Assembly: GCA_025617745.1 (NCBI GenBank)
Contig: CM046858.1
Location: 32,278,180 to 32,342,179 of the forward strand
Reading direction: 5' to 3'
DNA from: Heliocidaris erythrogramma
Taxonomy: Eukaryota; Echinodermata; Echinoidea; Camarodonta; Echinometridae
Length of the DNA: 64,000 nucleotides
The notes under the pieces are model-generated. The model worked only from the letters and a program-made list of their open reading frames with translations, was not told the DNA's origin and ran no database searches. The position numbers were made by a program, and so were the translations under genes. This document shows positions 23,991 through 35,840 of this stretch, one piece after another (position 1 is the first letter of the stretch; the number at the start of each line of letters is the position of its first letter).

Positions 23991-24243
23991 AGTGATAGAT
24001 GACCTGACAAGAGGAATTTCTGGTAGGGTTATATTCATGAATGAAACGGGAACAATCATCTACAATCAGGTTTTATCTTTCAAAGGGAGCCGAAGATATT
24101 GCTTTCATGAGCTGAAAGCAACAATCGTAGATATTGAGTTGATTGTGCGTGCTGGTGGTACAGGTCGAGCTGCCGACTGTATTGTATACGGTACTAGGCC
24201 CGAACTATTGATAGAAAAATCAAAATTCAGAAAAATCACCTAA
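23991..24243 (+). CDS. Possible terminal exon, unknown compact domain
   Basis: From a possible acceptor ATAG ending at 23990, the frame reads VIDDLTRGISGRVIFMNETG and continues to KATIVDIELIVRAGGTGRAADC before a TAA at 24241-24243. Alternating hydrophobic residues and the GGTGRAADC turn look like a real beta-rich domain rather than random translation. I cannot name the family. No start codon or partner exon was found. Confidence 0.3.
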
Positions 24244-24819
24244 GTAGAAAGGTATAATTCTATCAATGTAATAATTATATAGAAATTAAAATCCTTATTT
24301 AACACTTCTCTCGTTTATGTCTATTTATATCACCATCTCTCTCTCTCTTATTCTCTATTTCTCTTCCTATATTTTCTTTTTATTCCTGCTCCTTTTTTTT
24401 CTTCTTCATCATTCGTGTATAGTGGTGCATTATCATCGTCTTATTAGTAAGTCCAATCATACGAAGTACAGGCTAAATGTAGGTTTAAGAGAAAGTAGAA
24501 GTGATTGTTTAGCCGCTATGCAGCCCCTGTTCTCTGGTGTTGAAGGGTCCATGTGATGAAAACCTCTCACAATATCCAAACTATATTCAAAAGATCAACA
24601 GACGTTGAACCTGTTCATGTCGTAACTGCTCCCGGGGGGGGGTATATATCAAAATAAAAAATTGAGGTGGGTGATGGCCTGTATTATCATCCCTCCCCAA
24701 TAGTTTTGGATAAAATAAATAATACCTATGATACATTAACTGCCAACTAATAATTATCCAAACTCATCATTTAATATTTTAATAACAGAAAACATTTTTG
24801 GATGCTCTAAAATGCAAGT

Positions 24820-25700
24820 TTTATAGACAGATTTCTGAAAAATCCTACCCTCCCTTCGTCGGTCGCTTCGTTCCCTCGCCGGTTACCCCCCCCCCCCCTC
24901 CAATCATGAACACGGATCGACACCACTGATTCATACACAATTTCATCAAATATCTTTCATGTAGTGCCAATCGAATGTCTATCATGAACATCAATATCAG
25001 TACATTATTGTCGTTATCAATGTCAACACAGTAACTCAACGTTTCCTTTTAAAGAATGTCGAAAGAAGTTGTCTTTTGATACACGTATACCTTCTTAAAC
25101 TTGTTTGTACCCTTCCCCAATGTTGTATTAATTAGGTTCGAGTGTCAGGACGTGCCAAAGATTATTACCGCTTCATCTTCACACATGACCTCATACATAG
25201 AACTAGACCAGACCTCTCTGACCACCCCAGTTGACCCTCAGACTGGGCATTTGCTCTTGACCAGTAAAGAACACTAGCCTGGGGTTCTATTCCTTTCTGC
25301 GGTTGACTCGACCATGGTCATCTATTGTGTAGCTTTGACTTTAAGGTCAAGCAATTTCAAGAGCAAGAGAGTCATATTTCATTCATGAAAAGTGACGCAG
25401 CTTCCTTCTTCATATATACCTAAGGTGTCACTTTTTTAACACTTTTCAGTAGAAATGAAAGTGGTTGCACTGTGCTATAAAAAGAACATGTTGCAAGATT
25501 AAAAGAGAAATGTGCCTCCTTTGTATTGACTTATATACCCGTACACTATAGTGAGTGTTCCAAAATGCATTTGGGAACAAAACAATATATTTAAAAAAAT
25601 AATAAAATCCCCAATTTTTTTCAATTCAGGCTATAGATATATCACTCGAGGTTTATTTTATTGGTTTGATGTCAGAAACAATCTTGACTGATTTTTTTTT
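24820..25700. other. No gene recognised
   Basis: It contains a poly-C tract at 24886-24898 and AT-rich DNA. No frame or repeat structure was recognised. Confidence 0.35.
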
Positions 25701-25708
25701 GTTTTCAT

Positions 25709-25911
25709 AGCACTCAAAAATGATACATAAACCGGTAAATATTAAATTTCCTATTGGCTTGAGAGAAGAGAGCATGAGAGAGGTTATATCACTAACACAA
25801 TGGCATTTACTTCACTTACATGAATTAGCTACAGTGACAAACAAAATTGGAATAGACATTATTTTATTATATAAAAGAAGTGAGAATAGTCTGTTTACTA
25901 AAACACTATAA
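25709..25911 (+). CDS. Possible terminal exon, unknown protein
   Basis: A good pyrimidine tract and TTTTCATAG (ending 25708) precede a frame that reads KPVNIKFPIGLREESMREVI and QWHLLHLHELATVTNKIG, then stops at 25909-25911. The composition is protein-like (amphipathic, Leu/His/Glu). No domain was identified and no upstream exon is linked. Confidence 0.3.
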
Positions 25912-26084
25912 TACACAATAAAGAAAATTGTGCTTTTTCTGTATGGTGTTCACAATAAATTGTTAATTCGAATATATTTATCACGACACATGATTCTCAT
26001 CGAAGCAATAAAATAATTTATTGAAAACGAAATGTAAAGTACGTTTCAAGAATTATATATTTAAAGAAATATGTATACATACCC

Positions 26085-26195
26085 CTTCTCTCTCTCTCTC
26101 TCTCTACTTCCCTCAATTTCTCTATCTCTCTCTCTCTCTCTCACCCCCTCCCTCCCCGCCATTCCCTACTCTCTCCCTCTCTCTCTTTCTCTCTG
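26085..26195. repeat. (CT)n low-complexity tract
   Basis: Interrupted CT microsatellite. Confidence 0.9.
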
Positions 26196-26229
26196 TTATT
26201 TTCTTTTCTTTTCACTATGCAGTCCTGTA

Positions 26230-27787
26230 ATGAAGCGGCACTTCAAATAAAACCGCAGATGGCTTGATTTATACAGTTAATTACATCCCTGTACCCTGTC
26301 GTTTTGCCACCTTTCGTCAGAATGGTATCCTAATAATTACAACCACTGGAATGTTATTGCCTAAAATAACGCTCAATATTAATGATTAAAGTTTGTGTGC
26401 TTGGCTGCATATGACCAGCCCTGTTATTGCTACTTGATAAGAGAATTATTATAGTGTACAAAATATCTACTCAAACAAATACTATGCTATACAATCTGGG
26501 CTTTATTTGAGCTTTAGTGCACCAACATGTGGCACATCATATTTGCAGAGAACGTCCAATAAGTAGAATTTTGCCAAGAAATCGTCATAGGATGCTCTGA
26601 TTTTTTAAAAATCTAAATGATATATCAAACAAATTCAGGGGTGTACAATAATTTACATCATGGCAGTAAATTCAAACGAGCAAACAATATGTCAAACTTG
26701 CAGACAAAATGCGCCTGAATTGTACCAACCATAGACTTATTAGTTACCATTACCAACCCCTGTGAGATGGCAATGCTGAGAGCTTCGGCGAAGACCGTCT
26801 TGATTTCGAGTTTCAACAGAATTAATACTAAAAATCTTCGGGAATCATGAACAATACAACGACATATCTGGCACATATATCTTTCATACAATTCAAAGAA
26901 AATGAAGTGACTATATCCACGTTTCATTCAAATTTGCTTTTATTAAACACAATTTTTAAGTTAAAATATCAGGTGGTAGAATGTCTGTGTCCATACAGAC
27001 CCATTACATTACACTAACTTACGCGTGTAGTTTTTTCCTCTTTCTCTTTCTTTCTTTCTTTCTTTCTCTATTTCTTCGATTCCCTATCAGACAGTTCCCC
27101 ATTCACTTGTACGTATTCTGATTTCTTCGACAGGTACTGTAAGTAATTCTCAAAAGCTTGCCCACAAGCTTGCTGTTTGCTGTATCTCTGATTTCTGTCA
27201 TATCTCAAATAACAACGGCACGCTCGCTTGCAAGCCCGCACACAAGGCATTATCTGTGTTTACATGTAAAAGACATAACAAACACACCATTCATAACTAA
27301 CTTCATAATAAAGGCATAACACCCAGTTGAACCTTGATTTTACTCTCAATTCAAATCCTCCTTTGTATTCACGAGAGAAAAGAAACTGAACAAAATACAC
27401 ATATATTCTTTTCTTAATGGCGGGAGATTGTTTGCTTAGCAAGCAAACTCATGCATACCATGTCGGTTTGAAGTGAGCTTTATCGGGGTGGGAAAATCTT
27501 CACCCATGTTGGAACTGGAAATTAATAATTCACCATATTCTATTTACAGAAGAAGAAAGCAAGAACATCTAGAAGGTCCATTCAACACTAGGAAACATGT
27601 GCGTGTTTGTTGTACAGCAACGGTGGAAACATCAAAATGACAGTAAAAAAAAAAGTTAATCATTTTTCTTTTCGATCGTTTTTTTCTTCTTCTTCTTTCC
27701 AGTATACTATACATGCACAAACTTGGTCCCTATGGACATGATACTTTTACCAACCCCTCCCTGAAAATAAGAATGAAATGAACTCAC
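26230..27787. other. No convincing exon downstream of the type II protein exon
   Basis: I searched the minus strand for a phase-0 acceptor continuing the exon at 27788-28285. The frame 27068-27250 has Cys-rich content, but its acceptor has no pyrimidine tract. A (CTTT)n tract lies at 27038-27068. Confidence 0.35.
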
Positions 27788-28285
27788 CTCAGCCGTATAC
27801 TCGTCTCCGATCGATGAGATCCTCTTTGATAACAACGCCTTTCTCCCAACCTGGTATTGTAGCCGAGATCCTCTCCTCTCCGTCATACTAGCTCCATGGA
27901 TGGGTTCCTCTCCTCCAGATAGCTCCTTGCCAACGGAATTCTTCTGCTCATCGTTGATATCGATGTAGAACAATCCTATATCGTCATCATCTATTTCATC
28001 ATCTCTGCGAGTTCTTTCCAATCTCATCCTCTCGTGTCTCTCTGTTTTATCGTTCCATGTCAGACCTTCTTCGTCGTCGGTTGGAAAACGTTTAACATAA
28101 TCCCTTCTATTTGATGACAATGAATGTCGATTGAATCGCGATGACGATGCTGCTCGGTTTGTAAACTCGTATTGAAGATGAAGACATATCAACATGAAAA
28201 GACATCCTATGGAAATTAGTTGCATCACAATCCGATGTCCTAAACTGCGACCAAAAGGTCGACTTAAAGAGACTACCATTTTCAT
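27788..28285 (-). CDS. First coding exon of a type II membrane protein (Golgi-enzyme-like)
   Basis: The ATG at 28285-28283 follows an in-frame TGA two codons upstream, so the start is real or is the nearby second ATG. The exon runs 166 codons to a consensus donor GAG|GTGAGT in phase 0. Residues 1-18 are basic (cytosolic side). Residues 19-37 (IVMQLISIGCLFMLICLHL) form one membrane span. The rest is a hydrophilic, acidic and Arg-rich lumenal stem with a DDEIDDDDIG patch. This layout is typical of Golgi glycosyltransferases and carbohydrate sulfotransferases, whose catalytic domains begin in later exons. That identity is inference only: no catalytic motif is present, and the next exon was not found. 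Confidence 0.65.
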
Positions 28286-29000
28286 TTTCAGTCACTTAAT
28301 TCATTCTATAATCAAAATATGACTGTAACGAGCTCCAGTTAGCTTTAGATTATCGCACATTCCTGCAACTGGAAGGGATCTTACAAAGGCAAATAAGTTG
28401 TCGTTGTTTTCTCAATAAAGATGTATTTCTTTCTATTTTTGTAGTTTTATATATATATTTATTGATATTTTGACATTATCCATACGAAAAAGCGATAGAA
28501 GAAAATTCGAAGGGCATCATGAGAATGTATGGTTCCCTGGATGAAAGTACATGTACACGAGAAAAGAGAACCTGGCCTTAGGCAAAGGTAATACGATGGA
28601 TTGTAATGCGAGGTGTTGCACGGTCAGTCGCGAATGCTTGCTCAATCTCATCTCATTTTATACTCCATTATCTCGATCACTGCCGATAGATACGTGCGAT
28701 TCGTCTCTGACACGAAATTTAATATCATGTTTAAATTAGGAGAAAGAGAGAGAGGAAGTCCAATATCGCAATTACTTCCAAGAAGAGCGGATTATTCTAC
28801 CCTCTACAGGTGAGTGGACTCTCTCACGTCCTACTAAAGGTTGGCGATTGGCACAATGATGAAGACGATGAAAGCATCAAGGCGAACACATGAAACGAGG
28901 TTAATGATATCATCTTCATGATGATAACTATCCATTAGGTCACGTGCTCTGATACACCACACTGATACCTCTCATGCACGGGATGTCGTCTGATGCAGGA
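28286..29000 (-). promoter_or_regulatory. Upstream region of the type II protein gene
   Basis: This is the 5' flank of the exon above. No clear TATA box or CpG island was identified. A plus-strand frame ending at a GTGAGT donor (28727-28809) could be a divergent first exon, but it stands alone. Confidence 0.25.
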
Positions 29001-30890
29001 CTCCAGTGTTATCCGTGCGCACAGGATACGTGTGATGCTTGTTTATCAAGGCTTGTCACTGATCACGTGACTCAGAATTTGCAAGTATAGTGAAAGAAAT
29101 ATACTTAGTTTGAATTAGGTGAATAATAAAATTGAATGATCCACCAACAGGGTAATTAGGGATGTATGTTCAGTGTCATGCCGTGCGATGAAATCTATTG
29201 ACTGTGGAAAATATCCGGACATCGATGAAACTTATAGAGCCTATATTTACAGAGGCATCACCACAAAGAGAACTCGCGAAGTGACGACAGTTTGATATGA
29301 ACGAGACGATATCCTCCCTCCTCAAAACAGTCCCATCTCCTGCCCAAGACAAAAATTCAATGATGAATGAAACGACGAAACTCTTCTATATCGATCTCAC
29401 CCATCATTTCTCCTCCTCCATCAGCACATCGATAGCATGGGATAGTTTTAGGCGCGAATCATCTCAATTCTTTTTTATCATCCAGTGCTTGCTTCACGAT
29501 CGGCAGAAGGAACGAAAATAAATCTGACAGCTGGATTTATATCTAGGTTTCCAGAGATCATCTAAGGTGACACTTTAAGATGTGATGTAGCCGAGAGGAT
29601 TTAAGGGAAGGAGGAAGGAATGGATTGTGGGACGATAACCCCGTCATGGCCCATTCAAGATTACCACTAATCTCATGTTGACTTTGTTGAGCTATACGGC
29701 ACCACAATGCGTCTCATGATAAGATGTAAAGAGTGAATTTGAAGATGTTGAATATTTACATGGGTTGTCAACTTCTACTCATTAGTGTTTGTTCCGATCT
29801 TTCGCATTTGTCAAGAAATTGAAGTGGATCAAGGTATAGCTATGTGACAACTAGGCATTTTTTAGCTGTTGATATTATAGTTCAGAGAGGACTGCTGGAA
29901 AAAATGAGGATTCGTCCTTGCAGTATGTAGACAATGATCGTTTAGACGTGGTGCAATTCAATGCACTGAGATCCCTCTGCACACAAGACGGTGAATACAG
30001 TTGATAAGAGTTCTTACAGTTTTGCAAGATGACGTCAGTCCCTTCCTTGTTGCAAACGACCCATCTAATAGTGTGATTACCAAGACACGGTCTACTAACC
30101 AAATCTTATTTTTGATCGTTGGAGTGGGATGAAGAGAGCCAGTAGGCATGCGATAAGATTGAAGGGAGAAATCTAACCGGATGGAGCTTATTCTGATACT
30201 TCGTCTGAAAAGATAATACAGAAATAAAGAAAAAAAAGTAAATTAATGAAAACGAACATGTTCTGATATCTTTAAAATCATCATAATTCATAATAATGAC
30301 CGAGTTTCATTTTTACCCACATGACATCCATAAATCCTGGGGCGACAGAACCGGTAGGGGCAGTGCCTCCCCAACATTACCAAGCAAAAAGAAAATTGTC
30401 CATACTTGTAATACAAAAAAGCCTCTTACCAATATCCCCTTTCTAACGCCTCTTTTAAAGGACAAATTTAATTTATCAAATATGCCTCTTACATATCAAT
30501 AGCTTTTCAACCTCCAAAGTGTGAATTCATGTCATAACACTATGGTATAATCTACTTCTATACACGCTCTTTCAAATACTTATATGGGAAGAGTTCAAAC
30601 TATGTGAAGATTTCCGACTGTATTCCACAAATCTAAGGTCCCAGGTAAGGGATATTTTATTGGAAAATATATATGTATGTCCACCGCTTATGCCTCTATT
30701 AATAATATCTTACTATTCTAATGCGGTGGTGCCTTCAAGGTATAATAGCCTTACAATGCGACTAATACTGGCTCTAGTAAGAAAAAGCAGTGTAGAGATA
30801 TCAAATCAAGAAAGCGAATATGATAGAATAATGTGAATGTCAAAATAAAATAGGTAATCCCTAACAAGCGTCTACAACCGTGACGGTACC
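29001..30890. other. No gene recognised
   Basis: Short frames on both strands (29297-29521, 29875-30102) have protein-like stretches but no partner exons or domains. Confidence 0.35.
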
Positions 30891-31200
30891 AACGTGATCA
30901 TATAGTACCAATACACCGATAGCCCGCGAGACCGACAGTTACCAAATGTTCACTAAACCGAGACCGACAAACAGAGAGATACAAAGGTAAAATTTAGAAG
31001 AGAAGAAAGTTCCAAAAGGTCCACCAGACCAGTGGCCCACCAGACCAATGGCCCACAAGACCGACAAAACGGAGAAATACATAAGGAAAGATTTAAAAAA
31101 ATGTTGGTCTCGTGGACTGTACAGTCGGCCTAGTGAACCCTCCGAAAAGTAATAAAAGGCCCACGAGACCGACGGTTTCATGGGCTTGTCGGTCTCGTGT
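30890..31200. repeat. GAGACCGAC motif cluster with terminal hairpin
   Basis: GAGACCGACA-type motifs recur several times. ACGAGACCGAC and GTCGGTCTCGT at 31163-31199 form a short hairpin. Probably a decayed inverted-repeat element. Confidence 0.45.
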
Positions 31201-31546
31201 CATCATGAGCTTGATGGAACACGTAACATATCATTCATGTGAAGAAGAGATGTCTACCTTAACCCAAATCGTCCTATACATGCATGGTCTAGTCACTTGC
31301 AGGTAAGTGTTGGGATAGCAAGATCATCAAACATTCATCTCTTAATCTGAATAATTAATGTCACGTCCAAAACAATCCTTCGTCGACATCTTTCGTGTCA
31401 TAAAAATGAATGCTCCGTTTACGGCAATGTCTTCTCATTACATCCGACATATCCGACATGCCCGACAAGGATAAAATGGAACAGAATAAATACACCATCA
31501 TTATGGTAAATGTAGGAGTAGGAGAGGAAGGGAAGAAGAGAGAATG

Positions 31547-31591
31547 AGCGAGAGAGAGAGAGAGAGAGAGAGAGAAAGAAAGAAAGAAAGG
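31547..31591. repeat. (GA)n / (AAAG)n microsatellite
   Basis: A perfect GA run is followed by AAAG units. Confidence 0.9.
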
Positions 31592-31849
31592 GAGATGGGG
31601 AGTGGGATAGAAAAAAATCCAATGGAAACCAAATTAAAAGCGCAAATCAATGAAGGTAGGATCGTGGCGTGAATAGAGTGGAGTAAAGACAAGAAAATGG
31701 AAGATGGAGGGGGAAAGAAATTGTGGAGAAAAAGTTGAAAATAAAAATAATGGTGACAGAAAATAATACTGAAATTGTGAGGGGAAAATTATGTATGACG
31801 GGTTATTATGTGGACAATATGAACGGAATAGCGATGATATGGTATAGTA

Positions 31850-32340
31850 TAGTGTGTACAGAACAGCTACGATACAATAATACAGTGTGAACAGAAGAGA
31901 TACGATGTAATACAGTGTGAACAGAAGATATATGATGTAATACAGTGTGAACAGAAGAGATATGATATAATACAGTGTGAACAGAAGAGATGTGATGTAG
32001 TACAGTGTGAACAGAAGAGCTTTGATATAATACAGTGTGAACAGAAGAGATGTGATGTAGTACAGTGTGAACAGAAGAGCGTTGATATAATACAGTGTGA
32101 ACAGAAGAGATGTGATGTAGTACAGCGTAAACAGAAGAGATGTAATACAGTGTGAACAGAAGAGATATGATGTAGTACAGTGTGAACAGAAGAGATATGA
32201 TGTAATACAGTATGAACAGAAGAGATATGATGTAGTACAGTGTCAACAGAAGAGATATGATGTAGTACATTGTGAACAGATTAGATATGATGTAGTGCAG
32301 TGTGAACTGAAAATATATGATATACTACAATGTGAACAGA
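31850..32340. repeat. 30-bp minisatellite, about 16 copies
   Basis: The unit contains CAGTGTGAACAGAAGAGATA with a variable TGATGTAATA part. Units vary at fixed positions, and some alternate between two types. Because 30 is a multiple of three, a 154-codon frame on the minus strand is open through it. That frame is a repeat artefact. Confidence 0.92.
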
Positions 32341-33155
32341 ACAGCCGTGACTTTCTTAGCTTCATCATCTTGTCTCCTGTGATATCCGATATTGGATGTC
32401 GTAAAATTTCCTTAGACAAAGAGAAGATTGATGGTGCAGAGGACAGGATGGTATCGATTTAATTAATGAGTGAGAGAGATTCCCCGTGTCTTCTTTATGA
32501 TCTATGTAGCTCGTTTACTAGGCCGTGAATACGCGCTAGATGGCTACTTCGGATCAGACATCGTCTGAGGTATATAAAGCGAAATTTACATCTTGAAATA
32601 TGTTGTCATCAAAGTGATCCATGTTGGAATTCCGAAGGGGAGGGGAGGGGGGGGGGGGTTTGAACACCCAAAACACCCCCTCCCCACCCCCCCCCCCCCC
32701 CAATACGCGCATGTACATGGAGACATACGATCATGTCCAAAGGAGTATATGCCTACCTACATTAGCATCTCTTATCAAGAGATTCGAAACAATAAGTTTA
32801 ATTTTGAAATTACAAGTTGTACATCGCATCTATATTGGTTCATACATAGTTTGATAATTCGCTCACGCTGAGAGATGATGAAACAATAAGGAATGGTAGA
32901 GCCAACAAATATTGTTGTTATTTTGTGGGTTTTTTAGATGTTGATGTTATTGTTTTTTATTTTGTTTGATGCTGTTTTTATTGTTTAGTTGTTGTTTTTT
33001 GGTTGTTAATTTGTTTTTTGTGTGTGTCTGTGTGCGTATGTGTTTGTTTTTTTAAATATACATTGAAGTCATGTTATATTTGAAGCAATATCGGCGTGAG
33101 GCAAGGTGGAAACCTTTCTCCTATTCCTTTTTGCTTTGTATTTGAATGATTTTAA

Positions 33156-34087
33156 AGTAGAACGTTAATGATTTTAAATATTGGCTTAATACTTATTATT
33201 GCATAGATGGCATAAATTAAACAAGGTTATCCAAATTCAACGCTTGGAAACATTTGAAGTAATGATTATTATCAATTATAAAACGGTAAAATACAGCCCC
33301 CGATATAGCAGCTGAAGAGCTCCTCGAACGCTGCTGAGATATGTGACGACACACCCTGGACCAGTCCTGTCTAAGCAGACGATGTCCCATAACATCTTAC
33401 ACATTTTTCAGAGCCTATTTTGTCATCTCCTCTTCACTTATTTCTCTTCCTTCACTAGCGTCAGTCTTAATGTTAGTCTGTTGCCTCACTCTTAACTTCG
33501 TGTATGGTATTATTTTGATGAAAAATGCAGCGTTAAAAAAATAAAGGAATCAGTCACTTGTAAACAAAATAAGACGCCATTGTATTTTCAGCTGCTTGCA
33601 CCGGGCCATGTTCGGCGTTTCAAGAGGGAACGAATACCATCCTGCTATTATTCGGAGGGCTTTTCAATTTGAAAGTGGGGTTTATTTCATTGATCATTGA
33701 CCCTTCTCCTATGTATTTACAATCAAACGGTTTTAGCTATCAGAATCAGTTTCACTTTCCCTTTATAATGGTGTGAAATAAGGTCATGTTTAAATACACC
33801 AAACTCTTTATAATTTGATAAATAATTGCATTGCGATTACGTTCATTCATTACAGGACGTCGTCTGCTTAAGCAAGATCGATCCCGAGTGTGACGACATC
33901 AAAACATCGCTATATTTCTGGCGAATCCTCGGATATTCCAGATGCTGAGAAGAGCTTTTATTTGTGTTGTTTTTATAATCACCAGATACGCAGTTGACAT
34001 AAAACTTATACGATTGCCATCTGTAAGCTTCCCAGTTTCTAGTGATACATTAATTGCCATATTTGTGATTTTCTTTGAATATCTACT
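33156..34087. mobile_element. 932-bp piggyBac-like non-autonomous element, copy 2
   Basis: It starts AGTAGAACGTTAATG and ends TCTACT. TTAA flanks it at 33152-33155 and 34088-34091. It is almost identical to 16612-17550 apart from a few substitutions and small indels. It interrupts the LINE reverse-transcriptase frame exactly at a TTA Leu codon of LNDL, so the empty site can be inferred. Confidence 0.9.
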
Positions 34088-34635
34088 TTAAAGATTTCCT
34101 TCAGAAGAGTTATATAGGTTTGGATAGTCTCTCTTCTGAGGTTGGTCATTATTTCACTCAGAGTGGAATGGATTGTTGTGTTGATTTATTTGCTATTTTC
34201 TATGCTAATGATACGATTGTGTTAGGCGAGAGCCCTATATGAGCTCCAAAAAGCTCTTACCTCTTTGTTTGATTATTGTCGTTTGTGGCGTCTAACAGTT
34301 AACACTTCTCAGGCGAAAGTTATACTTCTCTCACGTGGTAAGGTTAGGAAAGTCCCAAATTTTGTTTTTGGTAGTGATATGTTAAACGTATGTTACGATT
34401 ATACCTATCTGGGAATCACTTTTGATTATAATAATGTATTATTAGGGCTATTGATAAACAGGTTTGTCAAGCGTCAAGGGCTTTCTATGCTTTGAAGATG
34501 AAATTAGAGTCATTATGTCTCCCACTTGATTTACAACTTCAATTGTTTGATCAACTGATATTGCCGATATTATTATATGGATGTGAGATATGGGGATTTG
34601 AGGAAATAACCCAGATGTTTGAATAATAAGCTTCC

Positions 34636-34996
34636 AATAATAATAATAATGGTAATAATACCTGGCATTTATAAAGCGCCTTTCCCAAACTGGATAATAT
34701 AATCACCAGATATATTATTACCCCGGTCGTCGGATTCTGACATGCCCGCACACAATGTGTGCACTTTATCCGCTCCCTGGGGAGTATTCCAGCAAGAGCA
34801 GTACAGTGATGCTCAAATTGCTAAACAAACGACATTAACTTTCGCATCCTACCGGGTACCCATTTAACACCTGGGTGGAGAGTGGCAAATGTAGATTAAC
34901 GTCTTGCCAAAGGACGCTAGTGCTGCGGTGGGATTCGAACCCCGGACCTCGTGGTTCACAGTCCGGGGACTTATCCACTGATCCACAACACCTCTG
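34636..34996 (-). mobile_element. Full-length tRNA-derived SINE inside the LINE
   Basis: Read on the minus strand it has a tRNA-like head with A-box-like TGGATCAGTGG and a perfect B box GGTTCGAATCC (complement of 34931-34941). The body has CTTTGGCAAGA and CACTCTCCACCCAGG, and the (ATT)n tail lies at 34636. It is inserted in the LINE after the IWGFEE segment. It is the most complete copy of the family in the window. Confidence 0.85.
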
Positions 34997-35840
34997 TTTA
35001 CTAAGTGATTCAAATTTTATGCATACTTTTGAAACGTTGTTCTTGACAACCTGAAAGCTTGCCAGAGGCTTGTCAGACATAGCAACAAGTAATGTATGCA
35101 AACTGGATTCCAAGTATTGTATTTCATTCATTAATAACAGGTTAATGGAATACCTCGTTACTAGGTCCCAGGAAAGAAACATCCATAAATTTGAATCACT
35201 TATATAGTAAACAGGTCTATAGTAACTGGGAGGTATGCAAAAGTACCTAGAGGGGATCGACTGGTGAGTATTGCTCTTTGAACCAGATCGGGGATGAATT
35301 TCATTATCTTTTCCAGTGCCCAGTTTTTGATAATTATCGTAAGCAAGCATTACAGAAGCTCTTCTTGAAAAGCCCAAATGTATATAAGATGAATTTGTGT
35401 TTAACCATTCCCCAAGACCAGTGATTTTGAGACTGGTTTTGTAAGGAAACTATTGATTTTTTTTTAAATAAAAAGTATAAGCTATAGGTATTTATGCTGT
35501 GGTGTTCTTAGGTATTTTTGAACACATGTAGATAGATGTTTATAATGGTTTTTGTTTAATTTTTACCAATTATAAATGTCATGAGATTTAACCAATCTTT
35601 TATAAGCAGGCACAGTGCCTGTTGTAAAATTTGATCTGTTTAGCATGGTAGTATGTTCAGCTCCATCTCCTGTATATAAATACCATTTCATGTTAAATCA
35701 CTTTATATATTGTTATTCTTATCTTACTTTGTTAGGCATATACGTTTTTTCTTTATCTGTATCTCTTGCCAGCTTGCACCAAAGTGTAATCGTTATTGTT
35801 TTTATGTACTCGCATACCCCAGGAGGGTGATTGAGTTAAT

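Larger units (their letters stand above)
33085..35840 (+). pseudogene. Non-LTR retrotransposon (LINE) ORF2 remnant, interrupted twice
   Basis: Pieces at 33085-33155, 34088-34635 and about 34997-35840 read as a reverse transcriptase: NIGVRQGGNLSP, then LFALYLNDL, then YANDT in place of the active-site YADD. LTVNTSQAKVILL and LYGCEIWGFE follow, and the C-terminal DEFHYLFQCPVFDNYRKQ. It is 5'-truncated. It has a one-base shift before LFALYLNDL, a TGA after ESPI and further breaks. A TTAA element (33156-34087) and a SINE (34636-34996) split it. The tail ends near GAGTTAATAAACTAAACTAA. A CR1/L2-like (Jockey-group) affiliation is likely but not proven. Confidence 0.85.

Noticed and set aside
27068..27250. 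Cys-rich minus-strand frame considered as the next exon of the type II protein
   Set aside because: Phase would fit, but the acceptor lacks a pyrimidine tract and no family match supports it.
28727..28809. Plus-strand MFKLGERERG.. frame with GTGAGT donor (divergent first exon?)
   Set aside because: Good donor, but no partner exon and low-complexity GA content.
29875..30102. Cys-containing minus-strand frame
   Set aside because: Looks protein-like but has no clear acceptor and no recognised domain.
31806..32270. 154-codon minus-strand frame
   Set aside because: A 30-bp minisatellite keeps the frame open; the protein is a simple repeat.
34931..35000. Possible tRNA gene
   Set aside because: B box is perfect, but the sequence continues into a SINE body with an ATT tail and lacks a cloverleaf; it is a SINE head. 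The same applies at 41947-42005.
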